DNA of 64,000 bases. It comes from Chrysemys picta bellii (taxonomy: Eukaryota; Chordata; Testudines; Emydidae). The notes under the pieces were generated by a model that did no database searches, was not told where the DNA came from, and worked only from the letters and a program-made list of their open reading frames with translations. Positions 48,331-58,919 of the stretch are shown here, one piece after another. The stretch covers positions 43,638,882 to 43,702,881 of the forward strand of contig NC_088792.1 in NCBI RefSeq assembly GCF_011386835.1. The letters are read 5' to 3'. Position 1 is the first letter of the stretch, and the number at the start of each line of letters is the position of its first letter. The position numbers were made by a program, and so were the translations under genes.

Positions 48331-49116
48331 TGTCACATTCCGAGGTGCAATTCAGAGCAGTGGGGGTTGTGTCATCACCTGCCACACAACCTTGGATGCC
48401 TCACAATGCTTTGCTATTGTAGCTCTGAACCTGGGCTAGTCAAAAACTGCCTACCAGCATGCAGTCACACCCTGAATGTCTGTGTATAGCTACAGCCCTG
48501 ACCCGGCATCTCTGACCCCAGCAGCCTGTCGGCAACACACCAATCACACTCTGGCTTCCAGCAGCCTTGGTTACTACTTGCAGGGTGACTCCAACACACT
48601 CCCAGTCTCCAATTTCCCCCAAAATGTGTGTTCTGCACTGGCCAGTCCTCTCCTGGGCAGAGGATATTAGAGGTCCGTTGCTTCTATAAGGAATCAATAT
48701 TCAACAGTTTGTTACTTTAACTGGAGTTACCAAGCAGTTCAGTTTAAACACAGCAGTGTGTTTTTATATATATAAAAAATAAACAAGCTTATTAACAAAA
48801 GTAGAGAGGATTTGAAGTGAATTCAGGTACAAGAGAGAAAGTTAGAAATGGTACAAGCAAATAAAATGAAAACATGTATCTAAAAGTCTAAAACTTAAGC
48901 TAGTTTTGGTTCAAGGCTTTGTTTAAGATGGCCTTTCTCACAACAGTCTTCAAGCAAGATGGTGACTCACCCTTTCCTTGGTCAGGATTTCTCCCAGAAG
49001 CCCAAAAGTGCTGGTGCTTTTGTTTTCTTAGGTGAAAGAGGGAGAACCTGGGGTTCTCTGCCCCTTTCTTTTATAGTCCAGTGAACCTTTGAAGTGGATC
49101 CTTCTGTGGGGTTACC
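48331..49116 (+). mobile_element. LTR/ERV-derived segment, left of hAT insertion
   Basis: A repeat that recurs inverted at 46060-46443. It continues with a tatatatataaaaaataaac stretch (48766-48786). It is interrupted by the hAT at 49125 and resumes at 52019 (tttcaaagtaaagtttattc). Confidence 0.6.
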
Positions 49117-49558
49117 TTTCAAAGCATAGGCATGCGCATGAGGTGTGCTGGGTGTGCCCAAGCACACCCTAATGCCCTCTCAAAAGCGACCAGCACCGCA
49201 CCACGTCCCTCGGGCCCTGGGGGGGGGGAGGTTGCTCCAGGCACCTCCCCCCGCAGCTCCCATTGGCTGGGAACGGGGAACTGCGACCAATGGGAGCTTC
49301 AAGGGAGGTACCTGGAGACGTGGCAAGGGCAGCGTGCAGAGCCCTGTGCTGCCCCCCCCCCACTCTCCCGGGGCTGCATGGGGACATGGTGAGCGGGGCC
49401 GGGCCAGGTAGGTACCTATTGGGCTTCAGGACGGGCCAAGTAGGTAGGTATGCAGGCAGGCAGGCAGGGAGCAAGCGACTCTGGAGTGACTGGCTGCATA
49501 CTGTGATGGAATCCTAGTTGGCCAGTTTGTGCTGCCCTGCTGCTAGTTCTACTAAAGT

Positions 49559-49681
49559 TAGGGTGACCAGATAGCAAGTGTGAAAAATCGGGACGGGGGT
49601 GGGGGATAATAGGAGTCTATATACGAAAAAGCCCCAAATATTGGGACTGTCCCTATAAAATCAGCACATGTGGTCACCCTA
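49559..49681. mobile_element. 123-bp MITE
   Basis: Starts tagggtgaccagat and ends tgtggtcaccctaa-type sequence. An exact 8-bp target duplication, actaaagt, flanks it at 49551-49558 and 49682-49689. Confidence 0.93.
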
Positions 49682-49879
49682 ACTAAAGTACATACGGCTT
49701 GAGTTAGAGTAACCAGACACATGGGACACCATAGAAATGCAAGGGTATTAGACTGTCTATCAAAATCATTTCCATACATTTCACCCTTGGGTTTTACTAA
49801 CTGTAAATGTTCTTAATATGTTTTAAACACCTTTTCTACTTGCGGTAGCAATCTTAACAATATGTTAACGCTGTATGTG

Positions 49880-49951
49880 AGTGTGTGTGTGTGTGTGTGT
49901 GTTTGAGAGAGAGAGAGAGAGAGAGAGCACGTCTGTCTGTCTGTCTGTCTT
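49880..49951. repeat. Compound microsatellite (gt)n(ga)n(gtct)n
   Basis: Runs of gtgtgtgt, then gagagaga, then gtctgtct are directly visible. The threonine/histidine-rich minus frame over it is an artefact. Confidence 0.9.
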
Positions 49952-52375
49952 TCTAAGGAATATAAAAAATGTGCCTTACCGAATACACCCAGCAGGTGGC
50001 TGACGTTAACCCGCACAGGGAATGTAGTGCACAACATATTCAAGTATAAAGCCCAGTGAATGAAGATAGCCCATGCACACCATCCATTAGGAAAGGAAAA
50101 AGATTTAATTTTTATAAGACAACCGAGAAAAGGGAGATTGAAGATCAAGTTTTGAGATCGCTTTATATTCAAATATCAGTATAAGGATGCTTAAAACATA
50201 AAAAGCCAGTGTATTTGTTTTGAGCTGAGAGAAAAAAAAATGTAAAAAAAACTTAATGCAAGCAATTATGTTACTACAATATCCAGGGCTAGATTCTGCT
50301 GCCTTTAATCGTGGTGAGTAGTGCTTACTCCACAACTAATCAGAAGGATTTTTAGTTTTCTGATCTTCAGCATTGTCACTCTGTAAGTATCATTGCTGAA
50401 CACCAGTTCACATAGGATGAAAATGTAGCCCCTGCATAATAGGGCTTGCACAACTCTTAAATCCCATTTAAAGTGTAAAGTTAGAGCTTGACTGTGACTT
50501 AAGTGCTTCATAGGCCTTGTTTTGCCCCCCTGAAATCCACCGACAAGAGACTGCAAGTGGCTGTGGATGGAGAAGGGGGTCCTCCTAAAAAGGCATGGTT
50601 TGCACCCTCTGGGGATACTGGGAAAGAGCAGTTCTTGTGAGGTCACAAGCATCAAAGCTTCATTTTCACAACCTGGCATGCAGGCCACAGCTGGCTGCTA
50701 TAAAGAAATACCAGTTGATTTTGCACTAGTGCCTGGGACAAGCAGACAGTCTAGCACCTTTGTCATTTAAAATAAATACAAGGAATGTGACAGACCTTTG
50801 TCCATAAAATGATAGTGTTCTTCAGCACCCACAGCTGATTACCTGACATGCACCCTGTATGTAGAAGGAGGCAGCCACTTGGGTTTGTGTGTAAAGATTT
50901 TATCATCCTGTGTCATCCTGTCACTGCCTTTTACGCAAAGCCCAGCTATCAATCAACTATGTTTCTATAACACACTGTAGAAAAACACACACTGGCAATG
51001 GGGAAAAATCATGGTGGTGGCCACATCACCTTAAAAAGGAAAATACAACAAGACATTTTTGGGGGTGGAACATCCTCATACTTATCTCTTTGGAAGTTCC
51101 ACTCAACGGGGTCTGAAAGGAAGATTAGATGTTAACAGCCCCATGTGCTCGCTGGCAGCCTTCCACCTGGCAGCACCTACACAGCCGTTTAAGGTGGCTC
51201 GCGGGGGCACTCCTGCAGCCCCCCCGCCCCCAAGACAGCTGCCCCCCCCCAGAGCCCGGGGCCCCAAACTCGCCTGCAGCTCCCAGGCCACCCCCGAGCC
51301 CAGCCCACCTTAAGTGGGGCCCGGGAGCCAGCGGGCCCAGAGCAGGGGGCGAGCCCGCCCCACAGGCCCCCCCGGAGCCCAGCTGCGAGCTCAGCTCCCC
51401 GGCGCTGTTCGGGGGCTCCGGCCTGGCTCCCTTGGCCTTGAGTCCAGCTCCTGGAGCAGCCCAGCTCTGCTGTGATCTGGCCCGGCCCGGCCCCGTCTGC
51501 CCGGCCCGGCCCCAAGTGCCCAGCCTGGCTCCCTTGGCCTGGCCCAGCCCCCAAGCCTGCCCGCCAGGACGGGGGAGCTCACATTCCCAGCCTGGGGCCC
51601 ACCTGCAAACAGCCTACCCTCCTGCCCCCCTACCCCCTGCCCTGAGCCCCCTGCCTGCACCTTGCACCCAAACTCCCTGCCCTGAGCCCCCTGCCTGTAC
51701 CTTGCACCCCAACCCCCGTGCCCTGAGCCCCCTCCTGCCCCCCGTTTCCCAACCCCTTGCCCTGAGCCCCCTCCTGCACTCCGCATCCCTCCTGCACCCC
51801 AACCTCCAGCCCTGAGCCGCCTCCTGCACCCCATACCTCTTCCCTGAGCCCCCCCATACATCCCGCACCCTTCCTCTGCCCCCATCCCTTGCTCTGAGCC
51901 CCTTCCTGCACGCGGCACCCCCCTCCCACACCCCAGACTCCCTCCCACACCCTAACCTTTATGATGTTCGCCTTTAAAAAAAAAATTCCCTGGGTGAAAT
52001 GTGCTGCGCATGCCTATGTTTCAAAGTAAAGTTTATTCAAGCACTCAAAGAAGAGAGTCTAGCAGTGAAGGAGGCTCCAGGCTCTTTCTTCCTCCCCAGT
52101 CTTTTTTGAAATGCAAAATTGCTCTGTCTTCTGCCATCTTCTCCCCCTTCTGTCCTGCTTGCCCTGTTTACTACTTATATGTAAGTTGAACTGTGACACT
52201 GACAGACCAGGTGCCAGCTCATGCCAAGGCCCCACTGAACACTGACAAATGCATAGCTAGAAACCAGTCTGGCTCACCTGTGTGTTAGTATTATTAAAAC
52301 TGATGTAACATTTGTAAGAATGTGTTTAGTGTTTAGACTTTATGAAATGCTTGTAGGATGCTGCATATATTGATT

Positions 52376-53519
52376 AGAGTTGCCAACTTTCTAATCGCAC
52401 AAAACCGAACACCCTTGCCCTGCCCCTTCTCCAAGGCCCCACCCCCACTCATTCCATCCCCGTTCCCTTCATCACTCGCTCTCTCCCACCCTCACTCACT
52501 TTCACTGGGCTGGGGAAGGGGCTTGGGGTGTGGGAGAGGGTGAGGGGTCCGGCTGGGGGTGCGAGTTCCAGGGTGGGGGCCAGAAATGAGGGATTCAGAG
52601 TGCAGGAGTGGGTTCAGGGCTGGGGCAGGGAGTTGAGGTGCGGGAGGTGGTGTGGGGTCCGACTGGGTGTGGATTCTGGGATGGGGCTGGGGATGAGGGG
52701 TTTGGGGTGCAAGAGGGGGCTCAAGGCTGGGACAGGGGGTTGGGGGTGCAGCAGGAAGTTTGGGTGCAGAAGGGGGTGTGGGCTCCAGGAGGGGGCTCAG
52801 GGCTGGGATAGGGGGTTGGGGTGTGGGAGAGGGTGAGGGCTCTGGCTGGGGTTGCGGGTTCCAGGGTGGGGGCCAGAAATGAGGGATTCAGAGTGCAGCA
52901 CTGGGTTCGGTGCTGGGACAGAGAGTTGAGGTGCAGGAGGGGTTGTGGGGTCCGACTGGGTGTGGATTCTGGGATGGGGCTGGGGATGAGGGGCTTGGGG
53001 TGCAAGAAGGGGCTCAAGGCTGGGGCAAGGGGTTGGAGTGCAGCAGGAAGTTTGGGTGTGTGAGGGGGTGTGGGCTCCGGGAGGGAGTTCTGACCTGGGG
53101 CAGAGAGTTGGGGTGAGGGATGAGGCTCCCTGCCTGCGCTGGCTCCATGCAGCTCCTGGAAGCAGCTGGCATGGCCGGGTCCTAGGCGGAGGGGCCAGAG
53201 GACTCTGCGTGCTGCCCATGCCCACAGGTGCCACCCCCACAGCTCCCATTGGCAGCAACCACCATCAATGGGAGCTGCAGAGCCAGTGCCGAGGGCGGGG
53301 GCAGCACACAGAGCCCCTGTGGACACCCCTGCACCTAGGAACTGGCCATGCCAGCCGCTTCCAGAAGCCAAGCGGAGCCAGGGCAGGCAGGTAGCCTGCT
53401 TTAGCCCCGGTGCGCCACCAACCAGACTTTTAATGGCCTGGTCAGCAGTGCTGATTGGAACCACCAGGGTCAGTTTTTGACCAGGCGTTCCAGTCAAAAA
53501 ACGGACACCTGGCAACCCT
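52376..53519. mobile_element. Nonautonomous hAT element with GC-rich minisatellite
   Basis: The end gagttgccaact on the left and acctggcaaccct on the right are imperfect inverted repeats. tattgatt (52368-52375) and tattgatc (53523-53530) look like an 8-bp target duplication with one change. Positions 52500-53100 are an array with gctggggatgaggggnttgg and gtgcaggagggg units. Long frames on both strands are repeat artefacts. Confidence 0.8.
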
Positions 53520-53951
53520 TGTATTGATCTTATTTATATCATTTGTACCCCAGGTTATAAAGCCATATTACGTGTTTTCATTGTAATCCTCTGTACTTGT
53601 GTAAGTTATAAAACAGGAAAGGTGCCTTAATTAATGTAGAAATGCTGGCTTCCTACAGAAGGTGTGGGGTCCTGCTCACCAAGAGGGCCCATTGAAACCA
53701 AATGAGCCATTGTGAAACATCAAAGACCAAAGCCTTTGTTGTTTGCACCCCCCACACCCATGAAGAGGAGATGTGCAGTTGGACTCGTCCCATAAGCCTG
53801 ACCTCTGGGGAAGGGAATACAAATCCCTGACAAGACAGAACTATATCTCTTTGCTGCTTGAACTCTGAGGAGCGAAAATTTATCAACATAAGCAAGAGCT
53901 CCCCAGTGCTTTGCCTGGAATAGCCCTAAAGGACATACAGAACTTGTACAT

Positions 53952-54160
53952 AAGAACATAAGAAAGGCCGTACCGGGTCAGACCAGTATCCTGTCTACCG
54001 ACAGTGGCCAATGCCAGGTGCCCCAGAGGGAGTGGACCAACAGGCAATGATCAAATGATCTCTCTCCTGCAATCCATCTCCACCCTCTGACAGACAGAGG
54101 CTAGGGACACCATTCCTTACCTGTCCTGGCTAATAGTCATTAATGGACTTAACCATCATG
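53952..54160 (-). mobile_element. CR1 LINE 3' end (5'-truncated)
   Basis: Matches the CR1 3' segment read on the minus strand: ataagaacataagaaaggcc, gtaccgggtcagaccag and tgtcctggctaatagtcatt. It has no coding capacity. Confidence 0.88.
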
Positions 54161-54591
54161 TACATTACAGCCACTTCTATTATGCTTTGGAACCTGACTG
54201 TAACTCATGGGTGTGTGTGTACGTTTACTTGCTTTAACCTTGTAACTAACTCTCATTTTTTTCTTAGTTAATAAATCTTCGGTTAATTTGTTATAGGATT
54301 GGCTACAAGCATTGTCTTTAGTGTGAGAGCTGAAGTTCAACTGAGCTGGGAGAAGCCATTGGTCCTTTGGCACTAGGAGTAACCTGAATATTGTTGTGAT
54401 TTTGGGTGCAAGGGACCATCTATCACAAAGACAAGCTTGCCTGGGTGGCAAGATAGCTTGGAGTACCCAAGGGACTGACTGTGACAAATTAAGGCCGTTG
54501 TAGTGCGTGAGGAGTTCATACTTGACCCATGGTTGGTGAAATCTAAGTATAGAACTCACAACAAGTTTGGGGTTTGTGCCCTGCTTCTTAA

Positions 54592-54910
54592 CAGTCTGCC
54601 CTAAGATTGGTACTCATGCTCTACATAGCTTAACATGAGGCAAACACACATTCCTTTGCTTAGGGTAGACCTGTTTAACAACTTTTGCCTAGGCAGGGCT
54701 GTGTGCTTTTCAACACGTACTAATAATGTCATATAGGGGGATTTCATAACTTGAAACATAATATTGCTACATACATTTCATCATGATATTATTGACCAAG
54801 GATAGATTAGTTTTCATATGATCTCTCACCTGGCATATTTTGTACAAAGATTATTACAAGAGTGTGCAGGGTGTGAATATAGGGGTTCTTTTGGTCACAC
54901 CCGCTTAACC
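54592..54910. repeat. ERV-internal-like repeat, direct copy of 63707-64000
   Basis: Starts gtctgccctaagattggtac and runs through cataatattgctacatacat to gtgcagggtgtgaatatagg. Position by position it matches the end of the window with scattered differences. Each copy follows a ttcttaaca LTR-like end. Confidence 0.85.
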
Positions 54911-55219
54911 TTGAACATGACAAATGCCAGTGATCATAATCAAGGCTGTGATTTAGACCTCCGTGACTTCAGCCAGCGCCGGCTGGAAGCTACAGGGTCC
55001 CCTGCCACTGCAGGCGGACCCCCCACAGTTCCCATCCGCCATGGGCAGCAGGGGGACCCCCGGAGCTCTCTGCCTCTGTGGGCGGCGGGGGGACCCCCAG
55101 AGCTCCTGGCTGCCGTGAGTGGCAGGGGCGATACCTGCCACTCCCAGGCACCTCAGGCAGCAAGAGGGACCCCCGCTGCTCCCGGCTGCTGCAGGCGGCA
55201 GGGGGACCCCCGGAGCTCC
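54911..55219. repeat. GC-rich gcagggggacccc minisatellite, left part
   Basis: About five copies of a 40-45-bp unit with gcagggggacccccggagct. The same unit reappears at 63443-63560, so the solo LTR at 55224 landed within the array. Confidence 0.8.
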
Positions 55220-55442
55220 TGGCTGCTACCAGATTTGCCCGTTACTTTGGGATGGGCTCATTTATTAGGGTTACTCTTCTGGGAGGGGGGGTGTTCTGCA
55301 ATTCTATCAATGTCCTGCTTGTGTCACATGTGTTTTCATACAGAGCTCTACTTCTCCCTTCTGCAAGTTCCCTCCCAATGGAGCTACCCTGCAGGGCCTA
55401 GGTTCCCCAGGGCTGGGGTCCTGAAGCCCCGGAATCAGATGA

Positions 55443-55443
<1 letters not shown>

Positions 55444-55483
<40 letters not shown>
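55444..55483. repeat. (ac)n microsatellite
   Basis: An uninterrupted run of ac dinucleotides inside the solo LTR; the corresponding place in the + copy (about 10990) has only gtgtgtg, so it expanded after insertion. Confidence 0.9.
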
Positions 55484-55485
<2 letters not shown>

Positions 55486-56494
55486 GTACGTCTGAATGGA
55501 CCAGGTCGATCAGCACTCCTAAGCTGACCTCTTATATGTCCCTGGACTCAGCAGGCTGGGTTGAGCAGCTCTTCCAAACTTTCACCCTTATATGCCACGG
55601 GCACCTCCCCGGAATAGAGTACACTTGGACAGGCTGGGTCAAGCAGCACTTTCAAGCTGTCACCCTTATATGGCCCTGGACTCAGCAGGCTGGGTCAAAC
55701 AGCACTTTCAAGCTGTCACTGTCCTATGCCCCAGGTTCAGCACATCCCTATCCCCACTTTCACATTACAATTGTTCTGGTAGTAACTCACTTGATGAGCG
55801 AACCCCACAAGATTTTTGGGCGCTACAGGGATCTTTAGCTTAGGTAAGAGGAGCATTGCTTCAGAACAAATGGGGAAGCCAAAAACCCAAAAGAGAGGGT
55901 GGGGGGAAAGGAAGCAACCAGTATAACCATAAAAGTTATTTATTGCCAGGTAATAACCATACAAGGAGAGCCAAACAAACATAACAGTTACAATATTAAA
56001 TCTAGCTTAAATCTGATCACAAAAGTCAGGTTCAGAAAACTATACCTGATCACACAAGTCAGGATTAGAAAGCTATACCTAGAGTAGAGAGAGAGTTGGG
56101 TTTTCACCACTCCGGCCTGGTCTACACTACGACTTTAATTCGGATTTAGCAGCGTTAGTTCGAATTAACCCTGCACCTGTCCACACAACGACGTCATTTA
56201 ATTCAAAATAAAGGGCTCTTTAAATCGATTTCTGTACTCCACCCCGACGAGCGGAGTAGCGCCAAAATCGATTTTAGCATTTCGAATTAGGGTTAGTGTG
56301 GCCACAATTCGATGGTATTGGCCTCCGGGAGCTATCCCACAGTGCACCATTGTGACCGCTCTGGACAGCAATCTGAACTCGGATGCACTGGCCAGGTAGA
56401 CAGGAAAAGCCCCACGAACATTTGAATTTCATTTCCTGTTTGCCCAGCGTGGAGAGCACAGGTGACCACAGATAGCTCATCAGCACAGGTAACC

Positions 56495-58613
56495 ATGCAG
56501 GCCGATAATCGAAAAAGAGCACCAGCATGGACCGTACGGGAGGTACTGGATCTGATCGCTATATGGGGAGAGGATTCAGTGCTAGCAGAACTTCGTTCTA
56601 AAAGACGAAATGCCAAAACTTTTGAAAAAATCTCCAAGGGCATGATGGAGAGAGGTCACAATAGGGACTCAGATCAGTGCCGCGTGAAAGTTAAGGAGCT
56701 CAGACAAGCCTATCAAAAAACAAAGGAGGCAAACGGTCGCTCCGGGTCAGAGCCGCGGACATGCCGCTTCTATGCCGAGCTGCATGCAATTCTCGGGGGG
56801 CCGCCACCACTACTCCACCTGTGACCGTGGATTCCGGGTCGGGGATAGTCTCATCAGCTACACCTGAGGATTCTGCGGATGGGGAAGAGGAGGAGGAGGA
56901 GGAGGACAAGCTTGCAGAGAGCACCCAGCACTCCGTTCTCCCCAACAGCCAGGATCTTTTTCTCAGCCTGACTGAAGTACCCTCCCAACCCTCCCAAGCC
57001 AGTATCCAAGACCATGACCCCATGGAAGGGACTTCAGGTGAGTTTACCTTTTAAAATATAAAAACTGTTTTAAAAGCAAGCGTTTTTTAATGATTACTTT
57101 GCCCTGAGGACTTGGGATGCATTCGCGGCCAGTACAGCTATTGGAAAAGTCTGTTAACATGTCTGGGGATGGAGCGGAAATCCTCCAGGGACATCTCCAT
57201 GAAGCTCTCCTGGAGGTACTCCAAAAGCCTTGCCACAAGGTTTCTGGGCAGTGCAGCCTTATTCCGTCCTCCATGGTAGGACACTTGACCACGCCATGCT
57301 TGCAGCAAGTAATCTGGTATTATTGCCTGACAAAGCCTGGCAGCGTATGGTCCCGGTGTTTGCTGGCATTCAAGCAACATCCGTTCTTTATCTTGCTGTG
57401 TAATCCTCAGGAGAGTGATATCGCTCGTGGTAACCTGGTTGAAATACGGGAACTTAATTAAGGGGACAGAGGTGGCCGTTCCTACTGGGCTGTTTGCCTG
57501 TGGCTGAAAAGAAATCCTTCCCTGCAGTTAGCCAAGCACCGCGGGGGGGGGGGGGGGGAGGGAATTGGCCCTGAGCTTTTCGCGTTTGGCTAGCAGGGAT
57601 CTTCCTTGTTACCAGCCACGCGGTGGGAGGAGGGATAAAGCGATCATCCCAGAGAATTCATGGCGGGAGGGGGGGGGGGGCGGGGGGTTAGTTTGGTTCC
57701 TGCAGGGATCTTCCCTGATACCAACCACGCGGTGGGGAGAGGGATAAAGCAATCATGTCAGAGAATTCATGGCGGGAGGGGGGGGGTTAGTTTGGTTCCT
57801 GCAGGAATCTTCCTTGATACCAGCCACGCGGTGGGGGGAGGGATAAAACGATCATCCAGAGAATTGGATGGGGGTGGTGGTTAGTTTGTTTTCTGCTGCT
57901 GCTGAATGTTAACAGGAAAACCGCAGCACTCAACGGGCTTTGCTTGGTATGTGGGAAAGGAGGGCGCAGAAGCCGAAAGACAATGGCTTACCATGGCCGC
58001 ATGCAAGCCGAATTCTGTTGCCTGGACCTGTGATCTCTAGCAGCAAAGCCACAGGCACTCAATATTAAGAGGCAAAATGCGACCTTGCACAGAAATCACG
58101 TGCTATATAATGTGAATAGTGTTGGTCACCGTGAAAGAGTATAAGCATTGTTCTGCAAAATGTATCTTTTTAAAAAATTCTCTCTTTTTTCCCCTCCCTA
58201 CAGCAGCTGCAAATTCTTCAAGCCTCCCTCCTCCGTCCCGAAGGCTATCACAGATAAGGCGTCGGAAAAAGAAGACGCGAGACGAGATGTTTGCAGAAAT
58301 CATGGAATTCACCCGCAGTGACAGAGCTCATCTGAATGAGTGGAAGGACACGGTTTCAAAGTATAGGAAAGAAGCCAGTGAACGTGAGGACAGGAGGGAC
58401 CAACGTGAGGACAGGAGGGACGCTCGAGATGAGAGGTGGCGGCAGGAAGATCAGAGGAGGCAGGATGCAACGCTGGGGCTGCTGCGTGAGCAAACAGACA
58501 TGCTCTGGCGTCTGGAGGAGCTTCAGGAACGGCAGCAGGAAAACAGAGTGCCGCTACAGCACCTGTATAACCCCCCTCCCCATGTTCCATATCCTCCTCA
58601 CCCAGACGTGTAA
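56495..58613 (+). CDS. Harbinger SANT/Myb-like DNA-binding protein (2 exons)
   Basis: Partner protein that brings Harbinger transposase to the element ends and to the nucleus (known for the family). Exon 1 (56495-57037) starts MQADNRKRAPAWTVREVLDL, a Myb/SANT trihelix-like domain of about 90 residues (W, then LIAIWGE, KTFEKISKGM, VKVKELRQAY). An acidic serine-rich region follows (a run of eight or more Glu). Exon 2 (58204-58613) follows a cccctccctacag acceptor and encodes a coiled-coil, charged tail (REDRRDQREDRRDARDERW, LLREQTDMLWRLEELQERQ), ending at TAA. The donor is tcag|gtgagt. The G run at about 56796-56801 is one base short of what is needed to keep the domain in frame with the acidic part, so exon 1 is frameshifted as written. 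Confidence 0.85.
57593..57880. repeat. Three tandem copies of a ~100-110-bp unit in the Harbinger intron
   Basis: Each unit holds gcaggnatcttcc, accanccacgcggtgggg, gagggataaa(g/a)c and agagaattcatggcggga. Copies start near 57593, 57702 and 57801, with variable G runs between them. Confidence 0.88.
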
Positions 58614-58919
58614 GAACGCCGGGGGGGGGGGAGGGGGAGGCTCCGTACACCTTCCCATTCCACCCCAGTGGACAGCCCAAGCAAAAGGCTGTCATTTTTT
58701 TAACCTTTTTTTAGTGGCCTTTTCCTTCCCACCGATCCTCCTCCCAAACCCCACCCGGGTTCCCTTCCTCTTTTTATAATCTATTAATAAAGAATAAATG
58801 ATTTTTAAACTATAGTGACTTTATTTGGTTTGAAAGCAAGCTGGGGGAAGGTGGGTTCCTTACAGAGAATGAGTCAATAAAGGGGGCGGGTTTTCATGAA
58901 GGAGAAACAAACAGATATT

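Larger units (their letters stand above)
49125..52018. mobile_element. 2.9-kb hAT-type element with noncoding cargo
   Basis: Perfect 14-bp inverted termini cataggcatgcgca and tgcgcatgcctatg, with an exact 8-bp target duplication tttcaaag (49117-49124 and 52019-52026). GC-rich arms (49140-49440 and 51180-51950, the latter a minisatellite with cctgagccccctgcctg) flank a 1.6-kb AT-richer centre that carries a MITE (49559-49681) and a compound gt/ga/gtct microsatellite (49880-49951). No transposase was found. Confidence 0.9.
52192..54591 (+). mobile_element. ERVL-like LTR split by hAT and CR1 insertions
   Basis: Begins tgtgacactgacagaccagg and ends gcttcttaaca, with TG...CA ends. It contains aataaatcttcggttaattt and ggattggctacaagcattgt near 54270-54320, the polyadenylation-side sequence of a turtle ERVL-type LTR. 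The nested hAT (52376-53519) and CR1 (53952-54160) account for about 1.35 kb, leaving an LTR of about 1 kb. The end sequence is seen again at 63688-63706. Confidence 0.65.

Noticed and set aside
48476..48670. Similar peptide from 46060-46443 (-) and 48476-48670 (+) as a conserved gene
   Set aside because: The similarity extends through noncoding sequence and is inverted; it is a repeat.
51129..51948. Proline-rich frames of 180-228 codons
   Set aside because: Shadow of the cctgagccccc minisatellite in the hAT arm.
55444..55483. CRISPR-like regular repeats
   Set aside because: Simple dinucleotide microsatellite; no spaced direct repeats or cas genes anywhere.
54818..55495. 225-codon + frame at 54.8-55.5 kb
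   Set aside because: Crosses an ERV-like repeat, a minisatellite and an LTR end, ending in an (ac)n run; not a gene.
58119..58203. SANT gene start at 58119
   Set aside because: This frame begins in the intron; the splice acceptor at 58201-58203 marks the real exon 2.
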